23,617 bases of DNA from PFJX01 sp964440155. GTDB taxonomy: Bacteria; Pseudomonadota; Gammaproteobacteria; Burkholderiales; Thiobacillaceae. Under the pieces are notes generated by a model. That model had not been told where the DNA came from. It saw only the letters and a list, made by a program, of their open reading frames with translations, and did no database searches. Location of the stretch: NCBI GenBank assembly GCA_964440155.1, contig CAYTRH010000027.1, positions 1 to 23,617 of the forward strand, written 5' to 3'. The translations under genes were made by a program, and so were the position numbers. Below, piece after piece: positions 9,433-16,707 of this stretch (position 1 is its first letter; the number at the start of each line of letters is the position of its first letter).

Positions 9433-11067
9433 ATGGCCCGCATCGTCCCTGACGGCTGGAAGGAACTGGCGGCGAGTGGCGCGGCCGCGCGCGAGATCGA
9501 GACCCTGGCGCTGCTCGCCGCCGCCCTGCCCGATGCCTACACCGTCTACCACGCCGTGCACTGGACCAACCTGGAGCGCGGCTTCTCGGTCCATGGCGAG
9601 ATCGACTTCGTGGTGGTCAACCGCGCCGGCGATCTGTTGCTCATCGAGCAGAAGAGCGGTTTCCTGGAGGAGACGGCCGAGGGCTTGGTGAAGCGTTATG
9701 CCGAGAGGGTGAAGAGCGTACCCATGCAGCTTGCGCGCACGGTGGCGGCGATGCAGGCGAAGCTGGCGCGGCGTCCCGGCTGCAAGGGTGTGCGCGTCGA
9801 TTACCTGCTGTATTGCCCCGACTACCGGGTCAGGCAACTGGAAAGCGCCGGCATTTCCATCGAACGCATCGTCGACGCGCGACGGCGTGACCGGCTGGCC
9901 GCCTGCATCGAGGCGATGTTGCCGCCGGGTGAAACCCGCGAGCAGGCAAGCGAGGTGCATCGCTTCCTGCGTGACGTGATTCAACTGGAAACCGATGTCA
10001 GCGCGTTGATCGGCCGGGCCGGCGCGTTGGTCACCCGCATCTCCGGCGGACTGGCGCATTGGGCGCGCCAGCTCGATTTCCAGCCGTACCGGCTCAGGGT
10101 CTCGGGTACGGCCGGATCGGGCAAGACCCAGCTCGCCCTGGCCGAGTATCGCGACACCCTGGCGCGCGGCGGCCGGCCGTTGTTCGTCTGCTTCAACCGG
10201 CCGCTGGCCGATCACTTCCGGGTCATCGCCCCCGCGGGCGGCTGGGCAGGCACCTTGCACATGCTGTGCGATCAGCGCTTGCGCGCAGCTGGTGAGGTGC
10301 CGGAGTTCTCGCGACCGGATGCCTTCGAGCGCCTGGTCGAACGAGCGGCCGACCTGCCGATGGGTGACGACTGGCTGTTCGACACGGTGATCGTCGATGA
10401 GGGCCAGGATTTCGCCGAGGCCTGGCGGGATCTGGCGCTGCGTCACCTGAAGCCGCAGGGTCGCGCACTTTGGCTGGAGGACCCGCTGCAGAACCTGTAT
10501 GGCCGGCCGCCGCTGACGCTACCCGGCTGGGTGCTGCTGCACGCCCGCAGCAACTACCGCAGCCCGCGTCCGGTGGTGCGCATGCTGCAAGCCCTGCTGC
10601 CCGAGGCCGCTGCCATCGAGGCAGTGGGGCCGTTGCATGACGCAGGTCTGGAGGTGCTGACCTACCGTGATACCGCGGAGTTGCGCACACAGGTGAAGGA
10701 AGGCATACGCCTGTGTCTGGCCGCGGGCTATCGCAAGTCCGACATGGCGCTGATCAGCTTTCGCGGGCGCGAGCAGTCGGCCCTGTTCCCCTATACCCAG
10801 CTCGGCCCCCATACGCTGAAAACGTTCACCGGCGAATATGACCTGCTCGGACACCCGCTCTACAGCGACGGTGACCTGCTGCTGGAAACGGTGTACCGGT
10901 TCAAGGGCCAGGCGGCCCCTGCCGTGGTGTTCGCGGAAATCGATTTCGACTCGTTGGACGACAAGGCCGTGCGCAAGCTGTTCGTCGGTGCCACCCGAGC
11001 GATGATGAAACTGGTGCTGGTGGTTTCGGAGCGCTCAGCAGCCCAGTTGATGGCGCGGCTGCCTTGA
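9433..11067 (+). CDS. NERD nuclease-domain / superfamily 1 (UvrD-like) helicase fusion
   Basis: This 544-residue protein joins a nuclease-related domain to a helicase core. Residues 20-135 or so form a NERD-type PD-(D/E)XK fold: an early EIE, GEIDFVVVN (55-63, metal-binding Asp) and LIEQKSG (70-76, the E-x-K pair). The SF1 ATPase has Walker A GTAGSGKT (225-232), motif Ia FVCFNRPLADHF, Walker B IVDEGQDF, the NYRS motif and C-terminal YRFKGQ and FVGATRA (motif VI). All key motifs appear intact, so an active DNA-processing enzyme is expected. The ATG at 9433 has GGAGG five bases upstream. Such fusions occur in DNA repair and anti-phage contexts, but its role is unknown here. Codon use resembles its neighbours. 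It stands 153 bases from gyrB. Confidence 0.85.
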   Translation: MARIVPDGWKELAASGAAAREIETLALLAAALPDAYTVYHAVHWTNLERGFSVHGEIDFVVVNRAGDLLLIEQKSGFLEETAEGLVKRYAERVKSVPMQLARTVAAMQAKLARRPGCKGVRVDYLLYCPDYRVRQLESAGISIERIVDARRRDRLAACIEAMLPPGETREQASEVHRFLRDVIQLETDVSALIGRAGALVTRISGGLAHWARQLDFQPYRLRVSGTAGSGKTQLALAEYRDTLARGGRPLFVCFNRPLADHFRVIAPAGGWAGTLHMLCDQRLRAAGEVPEFSRPDAFERLVERAADLPMGDDWLFDTVIVDEGQDFAEAWRDLALRHLKPQGRALWLEDPLQNLYGRPPLTLPGWVLLHARSNYRSPRPVVRMLQALLPEAAAIEAVGPLHDAGLEVLTYRDTAELRTQVKEGIRLCLAAGYRKSDMALISFRGREQSALFPYTQLGPHTLKTFTGEYDLLGHPLYSDGDLLLETVYRFKGQAAPAVVFAEIDFDSLDDKAVRKLFVGATRAMMKLVLVVSERSAAQLMARLP

Positions 11068-11128
11068 GGTGGCGAGACCGCGGGAAGACTGTCAGCCGAT
11101 CCGAGCGAATCGAGAGCCGAGGCAAACC

Positions 11129-11488
11129 ATGATCCACAGCCGTTATGCCGATGCCGAGCCGTCACGTACCCTGGACGGCAGCGAGATCCGCGAGCTGATG
11201 CATCCGAACCGGCATGGCAACCGCGCGCAGAGCCTGGCCGAGGCGACGGTCGAGCCGGGTGCGAGCACGCATCTGCACCGGCACCGAATCAGCGAGGAGA
11301 TTTATCACGTGGTCGCGGGGTGCGGCCGCATGACCCTGGGCGAGGCCAGCCTGACGCTGGCGGTGGGCGATACCGTACTGATTCCGCCGGGCACGCCGCA
11401 TCGTCTGGAAAACACCGGTGATGAACCCTTGCGCGTGCTGTGCTGTTGCAGCCCGCCCTACGCGCACGCCGATATCGAACTGTTGTGA
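11129..11488 (+). CDS. Small single-domain cupin protein
   Basis: This 119-residue protein has the two cupin motifs. Motif 1 spans G..THLHRH..SEEIYHVVAG (about 44-64) with candidate metal ligands His50, His52 and Glu57; motif 2 is GDTVLIPPGTPHRLEN (80-95) with His91. It resembles mannose-6-phosphate isomerase-like/cupin_2 proteins, which may be isomerases, dioxygenases or ligand sensors. The substrate cannot be told from sequence. The ATG at 11129 has GAGG (11119-11122) six bases upstream. It follows the NERD helicase by 61 bases in the same direction and converges on the HAD gene, with 12 bases between stops. An unusual CCC triplet lies near the C-terminus. Confidence 0.85.
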   Translation: MIHSRYADAEPSRTLDGSEIRELMHPNRHGNRAQSLAEATVEPGASTHLHRHRISEEIYHVVAGCGRMTLGEASLTLAVGDTVLIPPGTPHRLENTGDEPLRVLCCCSPPYAHADIELL

Positions 11489-11500
11489 GGCCATCCGGAC

Positions 11501-12202
11501 TCAACTACCCGTGGCCAGATCCAACGCGTGCCGGACGCGTGCGGCCAGGGCTTCCGGAGTCGCGGAGATGATCTCCTCGGGGATGGCGAACTTGCCGGTC
11601 AGCCGGGCGAGGCTCTCGAAGCCGTAGGCGGCGATGAAGGCGTGCATGCCGGCAGCGACGGCGGCGGCGAAGTCCTTGTGTTCGTCACCGCAGGCATACG
11701 CTCTGGCCGGGTTCACCCCCAGCCGTTCACGTTCGGCGCGGAAATACGGCGTCTTCTCCTGCCGCAGCGGGATGTGATGGAAGAAATCCAGGCGATCGAT
11801 GTCGATGCCATGGCGTCGAAACAGCCGGGCGAGCGTGTGCACCGGTTCCAGCGTGACGTTGCGCGTGACGATGCCGACATGGACATCCGGCGCTTCCAGC
11901 AGGTCGAGCAGCAATTCCGCCATGCCGGAATAGAGTAGCGCCTCCTCGCGGTAGACCTCGGTCAGCGTCACCAGGATTTCGCGGCGTACGCCCCGGCCGA
12001 AATGCTTGGCCAGATTGCGCGGGAATTCCTTGATGCCGCCCAGATACTTGAACAGATTGCGACGCTTCTGGAAGCGTTCCAGGTCACCCAGATCCATGCC
12101 ATGCCGGGCGAACGCGATGCCCATGGCGCTGAACGCGTCGATCAGTGTGCCATCGGCGTCGATGACGATCATGCGCGCGCGACCTCGATACGACGCGCTC
12201 AT
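11501..12202 (-). CDS. HAD-superfamily hydrolase coupled to btaAB
   Basis: This 233-residue protein has all four haloacid dehalogenase motifs: DADGTL (nucleophile Asp15, acid Asp17), the motif II Thr in IVTRN (T113), Lys150 in RQEKTP, and GDEHKD (173, 177). A helical cap of about 70 residues follows motif I, as in phosphoglycolate-phosphatase-like enzymes. A phosphatase is the best guess; the substrate is unknown. Its ATG (12202) overlaps the btaB stop as ATGA, so translation is probably coupled to BtaB; a second in-frame ATG lies ten codons in. A link to lipid synthesis, such as dephosphorylating a lipid precursor, rests only on gene position. Confidence 0.85.
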   Translation of the reverse strand: MSASYRGRARMIVIDADGTLIDAFSAMGIAFARHGMDLGDLERFQKRRNLFKYLGGIKEFPRNLAKHFGRGVRREILVTLTEVYREEALLYSGMAELLLDLLEAPDVHVGIVTRNVTLEPVHTLARLFRRHGIDIDRLDFFHHIPLRQEKTPYFRAERERLGVNPARAYACGDEHKDFAAAVAAGMHAFIAAYGFESLARLTGKFAIPEEIISATPEALAARVRHALDLATGS

Positions 12203-12909
12203 CGCTTTGCGCCCACGAACAGGTAGTACGGCACGCGCAGGCCGGGCAGGTAGGGCACGGGTGCGCGCCGGCAATGAAAATGCAGCGCGACGCACTGACC
12301 GCGCAAGGCCGCGGTGTGCGCGTCGCTCAGGTGTACGCCATCGTGCGCGAACCAACGTCGCCAGAAAGCGTTGCCCAGGCGCGCGCCATCGGGCGGCAGA
12401 TGGAAGTCGACCACGCCGATGCGCCCACCGGGTACCAACATGGCCAGCGCATTGGCCAGCGTCGCCTGCCAGTCCGGCATCATGGTCAGCGCGTAAGACA
12501 GCAGTACCCGGTCGACCGGCTCGGGCGGTCGCCAGGTCGTGGCATCGGCTTCGACCACTTCGACGTTGGCGTGCTCGCCCGCGCGCGCGCGCGCCAGCGC
12601 GAGTAGCGGCGGACACAGATCGACCAGCGTGATCGACGTCAGACTGGACAGCGGCCGCGAGCGTGCGAGCAGATCCAGGTTGGCGCCGGTGCCGCAACCC
12701 AGTTCGACGAAACGCGCGCCCGGCGGCACGGCCAGCGTTTCGATCACTTCACCCCTACCGTGCAACAGGCGCGAGCGGAACTGGTCATAGCGCGCCGCCT
12801 GCGGACCGTAGAAGGCGTTCAGCCGGTCGGCATGCGAACCGCGTCTGGATTGGCCGCGCGCGAGTTGCCACAGCACGCGCAGGTCGGCGGCGAACTCAGA
12901 CGGCGACAT
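12199..12909 (-). CDS. btaB: S-adenosylmethionine-dependent N-methyltransferase BtaB (betaine lipid synthesis)
   Basis: BtaB adds three methyl groups to diacylglyceryl-homoserine to make the betaine lipid diacylglyceryl-trimethylhomoserine. The 236-residue class I methyltransferase has the family-like YDQFRSRLLHGR segment (41-52) and motif I ELGCGTGANLDLL (69-81). An acidic ED-type motif follows (VEADAT), then SYALTMMPDW and a late GVVDFHLPP. The start ATG at 12909 overlaps the end of btaA by 14 bases; the HAD gene starts within its stop codon. The assignment rests on the methyltransferase motifs and on adjacency to btaA, as in Rhodobacter sphaeroides. Alone it could be called a generic methyltransferase. 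Confidence 0.85.
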   Translation of the reverse strand: MSPSEFAADLRVLWQLARGQSRRGSHADRLNAFYGPQAARYDQFRSRLLHGRGEVIETLAVPPGARFVELGCGTGANLDLLARSRPLSSLTSITLVDLCPPLLALARARAGEHANVEVVEADATTWRPPEPVDRVLLSYALTMMPDWQATLANALAMLVPGGRIGVVDFHLPPDGARLGNAFWRRWFAHDGVHLSDAHTAALRGQCVALHFHCRRAPVPYLPGLRVPYYLFVGAKR

Positions 12910-14122
12910 CGGCGATCTTGAAACCGGCGTAGGTATGCACGCGGTCGCGCACGTGCAGGTCGCGCGCCAGCGCGTCGTCGAAGCGCAGCACGTCGCGCAG
13001 CCGCGTGCGTTCCGCTCCCAGCCGCACGTGATCGAGAAAACCCGGATCGGCATGCGCGCTGCGCAGCAGGATACGGGCACCCGGCGTCGCGCGCGCGAGG
13101 ATGGCTTCCCATTCCTCGCGCAGTGCCGCCGGGTGGTAAACGCTCATCCAGTCCATGTGGTCCAGCAGCACGAAGCGCGACAACGACCCGGGGTGCTGGC
13201 GCAGGAACTCGGTGACCGTGGCGGTGTGGGTGTGCACACGCTGCACCAGGCCAGCCTTCAGCGCGGCGAAATTGTGCGGCTTGAGATACTCCGGGCAGCA
13301 TTGGCGGGTATAGCGGCCATGCACGTAGACGCGCCAGAAGTAGTTGTCGGCCACCGGCAGTTCGCGGAACACGTATTCGATGGCCGCGCGGATGAAGCCG
13401 GCCACACCGTCGGCATGCTGCGCCTGCACCAGGCGGCGCTGGGGATGGGGTACGCCGAGCAGGCTCAGGGTCAACTGGCGGCTCAACGCCCACTTCATGG
13501 CCGGCGTCCACAGCATGGGGGCGATGTGGCGATCATGGATGTGCCGCTGGGCGTCGAGATCGGGCGCGGCGAACAGGTCACGCACGTGGCCCCACAGTTT
13601 CGGGCGCAGGCGGAAATAGGCGCGAAAGCCACGCGCCACCCAGCCGGCCAGACCGTGATAATAGAAACTGCCGAGCGGGCTGGTGAACCATTGGACATGA
13701 CGGTCCCACCAGTTCCGCGCGAAGTCGCTCAGTCCGGAACGCAGGTGTTTGCGATAGAGATCGTGGAAGCGCGCATGGTAGCCATCGCCGAATACGGCAA
13801 AGAAGTCTTCGTAGTCCAGGTGGCGGATGCCGGCGATCTTCAGTTCGAGCAGCGCGATCTGACGCGGATTGGCATCCACCGCATGGATGCTCGCCGGTGC
13901 CTCCAGCGCGTAGTCGAGTGCATTGCAGCCGGCACTGGCGATGACCATGACGGTATCGTGTGCGCCCAGCGTCAACGCGCTGCGGTCCACGGCCGGATCC
14001 TCCCAGCAGGTGTTGTAGACCAGGGAGCGCGCGTACAAGGTGTTGAACACCTTCTGGTCGATGTGATCGCGCAGGGTCAGGGTGGGGACGGCGAGTTCTC
14101 GCGGATCGGCAGGCGCGTTCAT
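12896..14122 (-). CDS. btaA: S-adenosylmethionine:diacylglycerol 3-amino-3-carboxypropyltransferase BtaA
   Basis: BtaA moves the aminocarboxypropyl group of S-adenosylmethionine onto diacylglycerol, giving diacylglyceryl-homoserine and methylthioadenosine. The 408-residue protein is of the DUF3419/BtaA family. Visible hallmarks are LVYNTCWEDP (35-43), a Rossmann-type IASAGCNALDYAL (61-73) with AVDANPRQ (81-88), a mid-protein YVHGRY and a late DHMDWM. The latter part again resembles a methyltransferase fold, ending RVHTYAGFKIADVAV. It is the first gene of a three-gene operon and is divergent from the histidine-phosphatase gene. The ATG at 14122 gives the family-like N-terminus; no strong Shine-Dalgarno or pho-box is evident upstream. 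Length is typical. Confidence 0.9.
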   Translation of the reverse strand: MNAPADPRELAVPTLTLRDHIDQKVFNTLYARSLVYNTCWEDPAVDRSALTLGAHDTVMVIASAGCNALDYALEAPASIHAVDANPRQIALLELKIAGIRHLDYEDFFAVFGDGYHARFHDLYRKHLRSGLSDFARNWWDRHVQWFTSPLGSFYYHGLAGWVARGFRAYFRLRPKLWGHVRDLFAAPDLDAQRHIHDRHIAPMLWTPAMKWALSRQLTLSLLGVPHPQRRLVQAQHADGVAGFIRAAIEYVFRELPVADNYFWRVYVHGRYTRQCCPEYLKPHNFAALKAGLVQRVHTHTATVTEFLRQHPGSLSRFVLLDHMDWMSVYHPAALREEWEAILARATPGARILLRSAHADPGFLDHVRLGAERTRLRDVLRFDDALARDLHVRDRVHTYAGFKIADVAV

Positions 14123-14209
14123 CGATGAATTTATTGTGTAATCACGATTGCGAGCGTAATGCATCCGTTTGACAAACATATTTCTGCGCGCGCTGGAGGC
14201 CCGGCGACG
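14123..14209. promoter_or_regulatory. Divergent spacer between btaA and histidine phosphatase
   Basis: This 87-base spacer is more AT-rich than its surroundings and must hold promoters for both directions. A TTGACA (14169-14174) is seen on the plus strand, but a good -10 at standard spacing is not. Two GTAAT motifs lie about 18 bases apart. I see no pho-box, so phosphate control of btaA cannot be claimed from sequence. Confidence 0.4.
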
Positions 14210-14743
14210 ATGACGCGCATCTACCTGGTGCGCCATGGTGAGAGCGAGGCCAACGTCGCCGGCATCATCAACGATGATCCGGCGCGCGCGGTGCGACTGA
14301 CGCCGAATGGACGCGCGCAGGCCGAGGCGGCGGCACGCGAACTGGCCACGGTGCGTTTCAGCAGCGCCTACACCTCCGAGTTCCTGCGTGCGCGCGAGAC
14401 TGCCGCCATCATCCTGGCCGGACGCGAACCGGACATCGTCGTCGATGCCCGTCTGAACGAGCGCCGTTCCGGCCTCGATGGCCAGCCGGTGGAGGCGTTC
14501 AACGGCCTGGTGCGACCCGATCCCGTGCGCATCCGCCCGCCGCGTGGCGAATCCTTCGAGCAGCAGATGGCGCGGGTCGGCGCCTTTCTCGATGAAGTCG
14601 CCCGCCGGCATGCGGGCGGCATCGTGTTGGCGGTGTCGCACGAGAACCCCATCCTGGCGGCGGCGGCCTGTGCCGGGCGCGACCCCGAGGACGCGGCGCG
14701 CGGCAGCATCGGCAACTGCCAGTGGCTGTGCGTCGACTGGTGA
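14210..14743 (+). CDS. Histidine phosphatase (phosphoglycerate mutase-like) family protein
   Basis: This 177-residue protein begins with the catalytic signature LVRHGESEAN, with phospho-accepting His9. It also has the core arginine and glutamate region (SAYTSEFLRARETA) and a late VSHENP carrying the second catalytic His. Small members of this family act as phosphatases on sugar phosphates, alpha-ribazole phosphate or other esters; substrate cannot be predicted here. ATG 14210 follows GGAGG (14195-14199) by ten bases; an upstream in-frame ATG at 14159 would add 17 residues. It is divergent from btaA and convergent with the PQ-loop gene (8-base gap). No cobalamin genes lie nearby to support a CobC role. 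Confidence 0.88.
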   Translation: MTRIYLVRHGESEANVAGIINDDPARAVRLTPNGRAQAEAAARELATVRFSSAYTSEFLRARETAAIILAGREPDIVVDARLNERRSGLDGQPVEAFNGLVRPDPVRIRPPRGESFEQQMARVGAFLDEVARRHAGGIVLAVSHENPILAAAACAGRDPEDAARGSIGNCQWLCVDW

Positions 14744-14751
14744 GTCAGGGT

Positions 14752-15006
14752 CTACCGGTGCCGGATCTTCAGCGCCAGCACCATGCCGGCCAGCACCAGC
14801 GTGATGGCGTTGGCGACGACCACCGGCCAACTGCGGATGAACAGACCGTAAGCCAGCCATAGTGCCACACCCAGCGTGAACAGCCCGTACATGCCCAGGG
14901 AGATACCGGACAGATCGCGCGTGCTCCAGGACTTGACCGCCTGCGGGACGAACGCGGCGGTAGTCAGCAGCGCGGCGCCGTAGCCGATCCAGTCGGCGTA
15001 GGTCAT
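14752..15006 (-). CDS. SemiSWEET/PQ-loop family small membrane transporter
   Basis: This 84-residue protein has three predicted transmembrane helices: GYGAALLTTAAFVPQ (8-22, with the PQ motif), LGMYGLFTLGVALWLAYGLF (37-56) and VVVANAITLVLAGMVLAL (62-79). This is the SemiSWEET layout; family members dimerise to carry sugars or other small solutes across the inner membrane. The substrate is unknown. The ATG at 15006 gives the family-like N-terminus; ATG 15021 would add five residues, and neither has a good Shine-Dalgarno sequence. It is divergent from the FAD oxidoreductase, and its end converges on the histidine-phosphatase gene. Confidence 0.85.
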   Translation of the reverse strand: MTYADWIGYGAALLTTAAFVPQAVKSWSTRDLSGISLGMYGLFTLGVALWLAYGLFIRSWPVVVANAITLVLAGMVLALKIRHR

Positions 15007-15011
15007 GGGGC

Positions 15012-15078
15012 TATCGTGCATGGCGGATCGGACGGAAAATCGTGTGCAGGCGGGGTGAGCCAACGGCCCTGCACGATA
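15012..15078. repeat. Inverted TATCGTGCA repeat in a divergent promoter region
   Basis: TATCGTGCA (15012-15020) is exactly inverted as TGCACGATA (15070-15078), with a partial third copy (AATCGTGTGCAGG) around 15039-15050. The copies flank the divergent spacer between the PQ-loop gene and the FAD oxidoreductase. They could be operator half-sites for a shared regulator; a chance origin is possible at nine bases. Confidence 0.4.
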
Positions 15079-15090
15079 CGGAATTTCGCC

Positions 15091-16707
15091 ATGCTGCGCA
15101 TCACCGAAATCAAACTGCCGCTCGATCACGACGCCGAAGCGTTGCGCCGCGCGGTGCTCGAGCGGCTGGGCATTGCTCCGGACGATCTGCGCGCACTCAA
15201 CGTGCATCGGCGCGGCTATGACGCGCGCAAGCGCGGCCACATTCAATTGGTCTACACGCTGGACGTCGAGGTGCGCGACGAGGCCACGGTCGCGCGCCGT
15301 ATGCGCGGCGATCGGCAGGTCACGGCGACGCCGGACATGCGCTATCGGTTCGTCGCGCGCGCCCCCGCGTCACTGCGCCATCGCCCGCTGATCATCGGCA
15401 CCGGACCGTGCGGTTTGCTGGCCGGCCTGGTGCTGGCGCAGATGGGCTTCCGCCCCATCCTGCTGGAGCGTGGCAAGCCGGTGCGCGAGCGCACGCGCGA
15501 CACCTGGGGGCTGTGGCGCAAGGGCCGGCTCGATGCGGAATCCAATGTGCAGTTCGGCGAGGGCGGCGCCGGCACCTTTTCCGACGGCAAGCTGTATAGC
15601 CAGATCAAGGATCCGCACCATCACGGGCGCAAGGTGCTGGAGGAATTCGTCAAGGCGGGCGCGCCCGCGGAGATCCTGTACGTCAGCAAGCCGCACATCG
15701 GCACGTTCAAACTGGTGGCCATGGTCGAGCACATGCGCGCCAGCATCATCGCATTGGGTGGCGAGGTGCGCTTCAACAGCCGCGTGGTCGATCTGGACAT
15801 CGAGTCCGGACGGGTGCGCGGCGTGGTGCTGGCGGACGGCGAGCGGCTGGCCGGCGACCACGTGGTGCTGGCGGTGGGCCACAGCGCGCGCGATACCTTC
15901 GCCATGCTGCACCGGCGTGGCGTCTACATCGAACCCAAGCCGTTCTCCATCGGTGTGCGCATCGAACATCCGCAATCGCTGATCGACCGCTGCCGCTTCG
16001 GTGACCAGGCGGGTCACCCGCTGCTCGGCGCGGCCGATTACCGGCTGGTGCACCATTGCGGCAACGGCCGCTCGGTGTACAGCTTCTGCATGTGCCCGGG
16101 CGGCACCGTGGTGGCGGCGACGTCCGAGCCGGGCCACGTGGTGACCAACGGCATGAGCCAGTATTCGCGCAACGAGCGCAATGCCAACGCCGCCTTGGTG
16201 GTGGGGGTCACGCCCGCGGATTTTCCCGGCGATGTCGACGCCAACCCGCTGGCCGGCATCGATTTCCAGCGGCGCTGGGAAGCCGCGGCGTTCCGTGCCG
16301 GCGGCGCAGACTATCGCGCGCCGGCGCAACGCGTGGGCGATTTTCTCGCCGGCCGGTCGTCGAGCGGCCCCGGTGCGGTGATCCCGTCCTATACCCCAGG
16401 CGTGAACTGGACCGACCTGACGTCATGCCTGCCGGATTACGTCGTGGCCGCGTTGCGCGAGGCGCTGCCGGCGTTCGACCGGCAGCTACGCGGTTTCGCC
16501 ATGGACGACGCGGTCATGACCGGCGTCGAGACGCGCACTTCGTCGCCCATCCGCATCCGCCGCGGCGACGACTACCAGAGCATCAACACGCGCGGCCTGT
16601 ACCCGGCCGGCGAGGGCGCGGGTTACGCCGGCGGTATCCTGTCGGCGGCAGTGGACGGCATCGAGGTCGCCGAGGCGGTGGCCTTGAGCATGGTGGCGGC
16701 GGGCTGA
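15091..16707 (+). CDS. NAD(P)/FAD-dependent oxidoreductase (COG2509-type FAD-dependent dehydrogenase)
   Basis: This 538-residue protein has an N-terminal domain of about 95 residues with an alpha/beta pattern (MLRITEIKLPLDHD, then a basic segment). A Rossmann FAD-binding motif follows: PLIIGTGPCGLLAGLVL..ILLERG (99-127). Further flavoprotein signatures are ESNVQFGEGGAGTFSDGKLYSQ and a C-terminal GLYPAGEGAGYAGGI, where the FAD ribityl part normally binds. This layout fits the widespread uncharacterised FAD-dependent dehydrogenase family, whose substrate is not established. No transmembrane helix is seen. Its last 85 bases overlap the 3' end of the oppositely oriented rsuA-like gene. The ATG at 15091 is preferred over an upstream frame through the spacer. 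Confidence 0.85.
   Translation: MLRITEIKLPLDHDAEALRRAVLERLGIAPDDLRALNVHRRGYDARKRGHIQLVYTLDVEVRDEATVARRMRGDRQVTATPDMRYRFVARAPASLRHRPLIIGTGPCGLLAGLVLAQMGFRPILLERGKPVRERTRDTWGLWRKGRLDAESNVQFGEGGAGTFSDGKLYSQIKDPHHHGRKVLEEFVKAGAPAEILYVSKPHIGTFKLVAMVEHMRASIIALGGEVRFNSRVVDLDIESGRVRGVVLADGERLAGDHVVLAVGHSARDTFAMLHRRGVYIEPKPFSIGVRIEHPQSLIDRCRFGDQAGHPLLGAADYRLVHHCGNGRSVYSFCMCPGGTVVAATSEPGHVVTNGMSQYSRNERNANAALVVGVTPADFPGDVDANPLAGIDFQRRWEAAAFRAGGADYRAPAQRVGDFLAGRSSSGPGAVIPSYTPGVNWTDLTSCLPDYVVAALREALPAFDRQLRGFAMDDAVMTGVETRTSSPIRIRRGDDYQSINTRGLYPAGEGAGYAGGILSAAVDGIEVAEAVALSMVAAG

Noticed and set aside
14123..14209. Pho-box controlling btaA
   Set aside because: Phosphate control is expected from the known biology, but no paired CTGTCAT-like repeats are visible.
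16136..16144. Other CACGTG occurrences (for example near 16136, 15859, 13565) as extra parS sites
   Set aside because: Their flanks do not match the TGTT...AACA arms, so only 6818-6833 qualifies.
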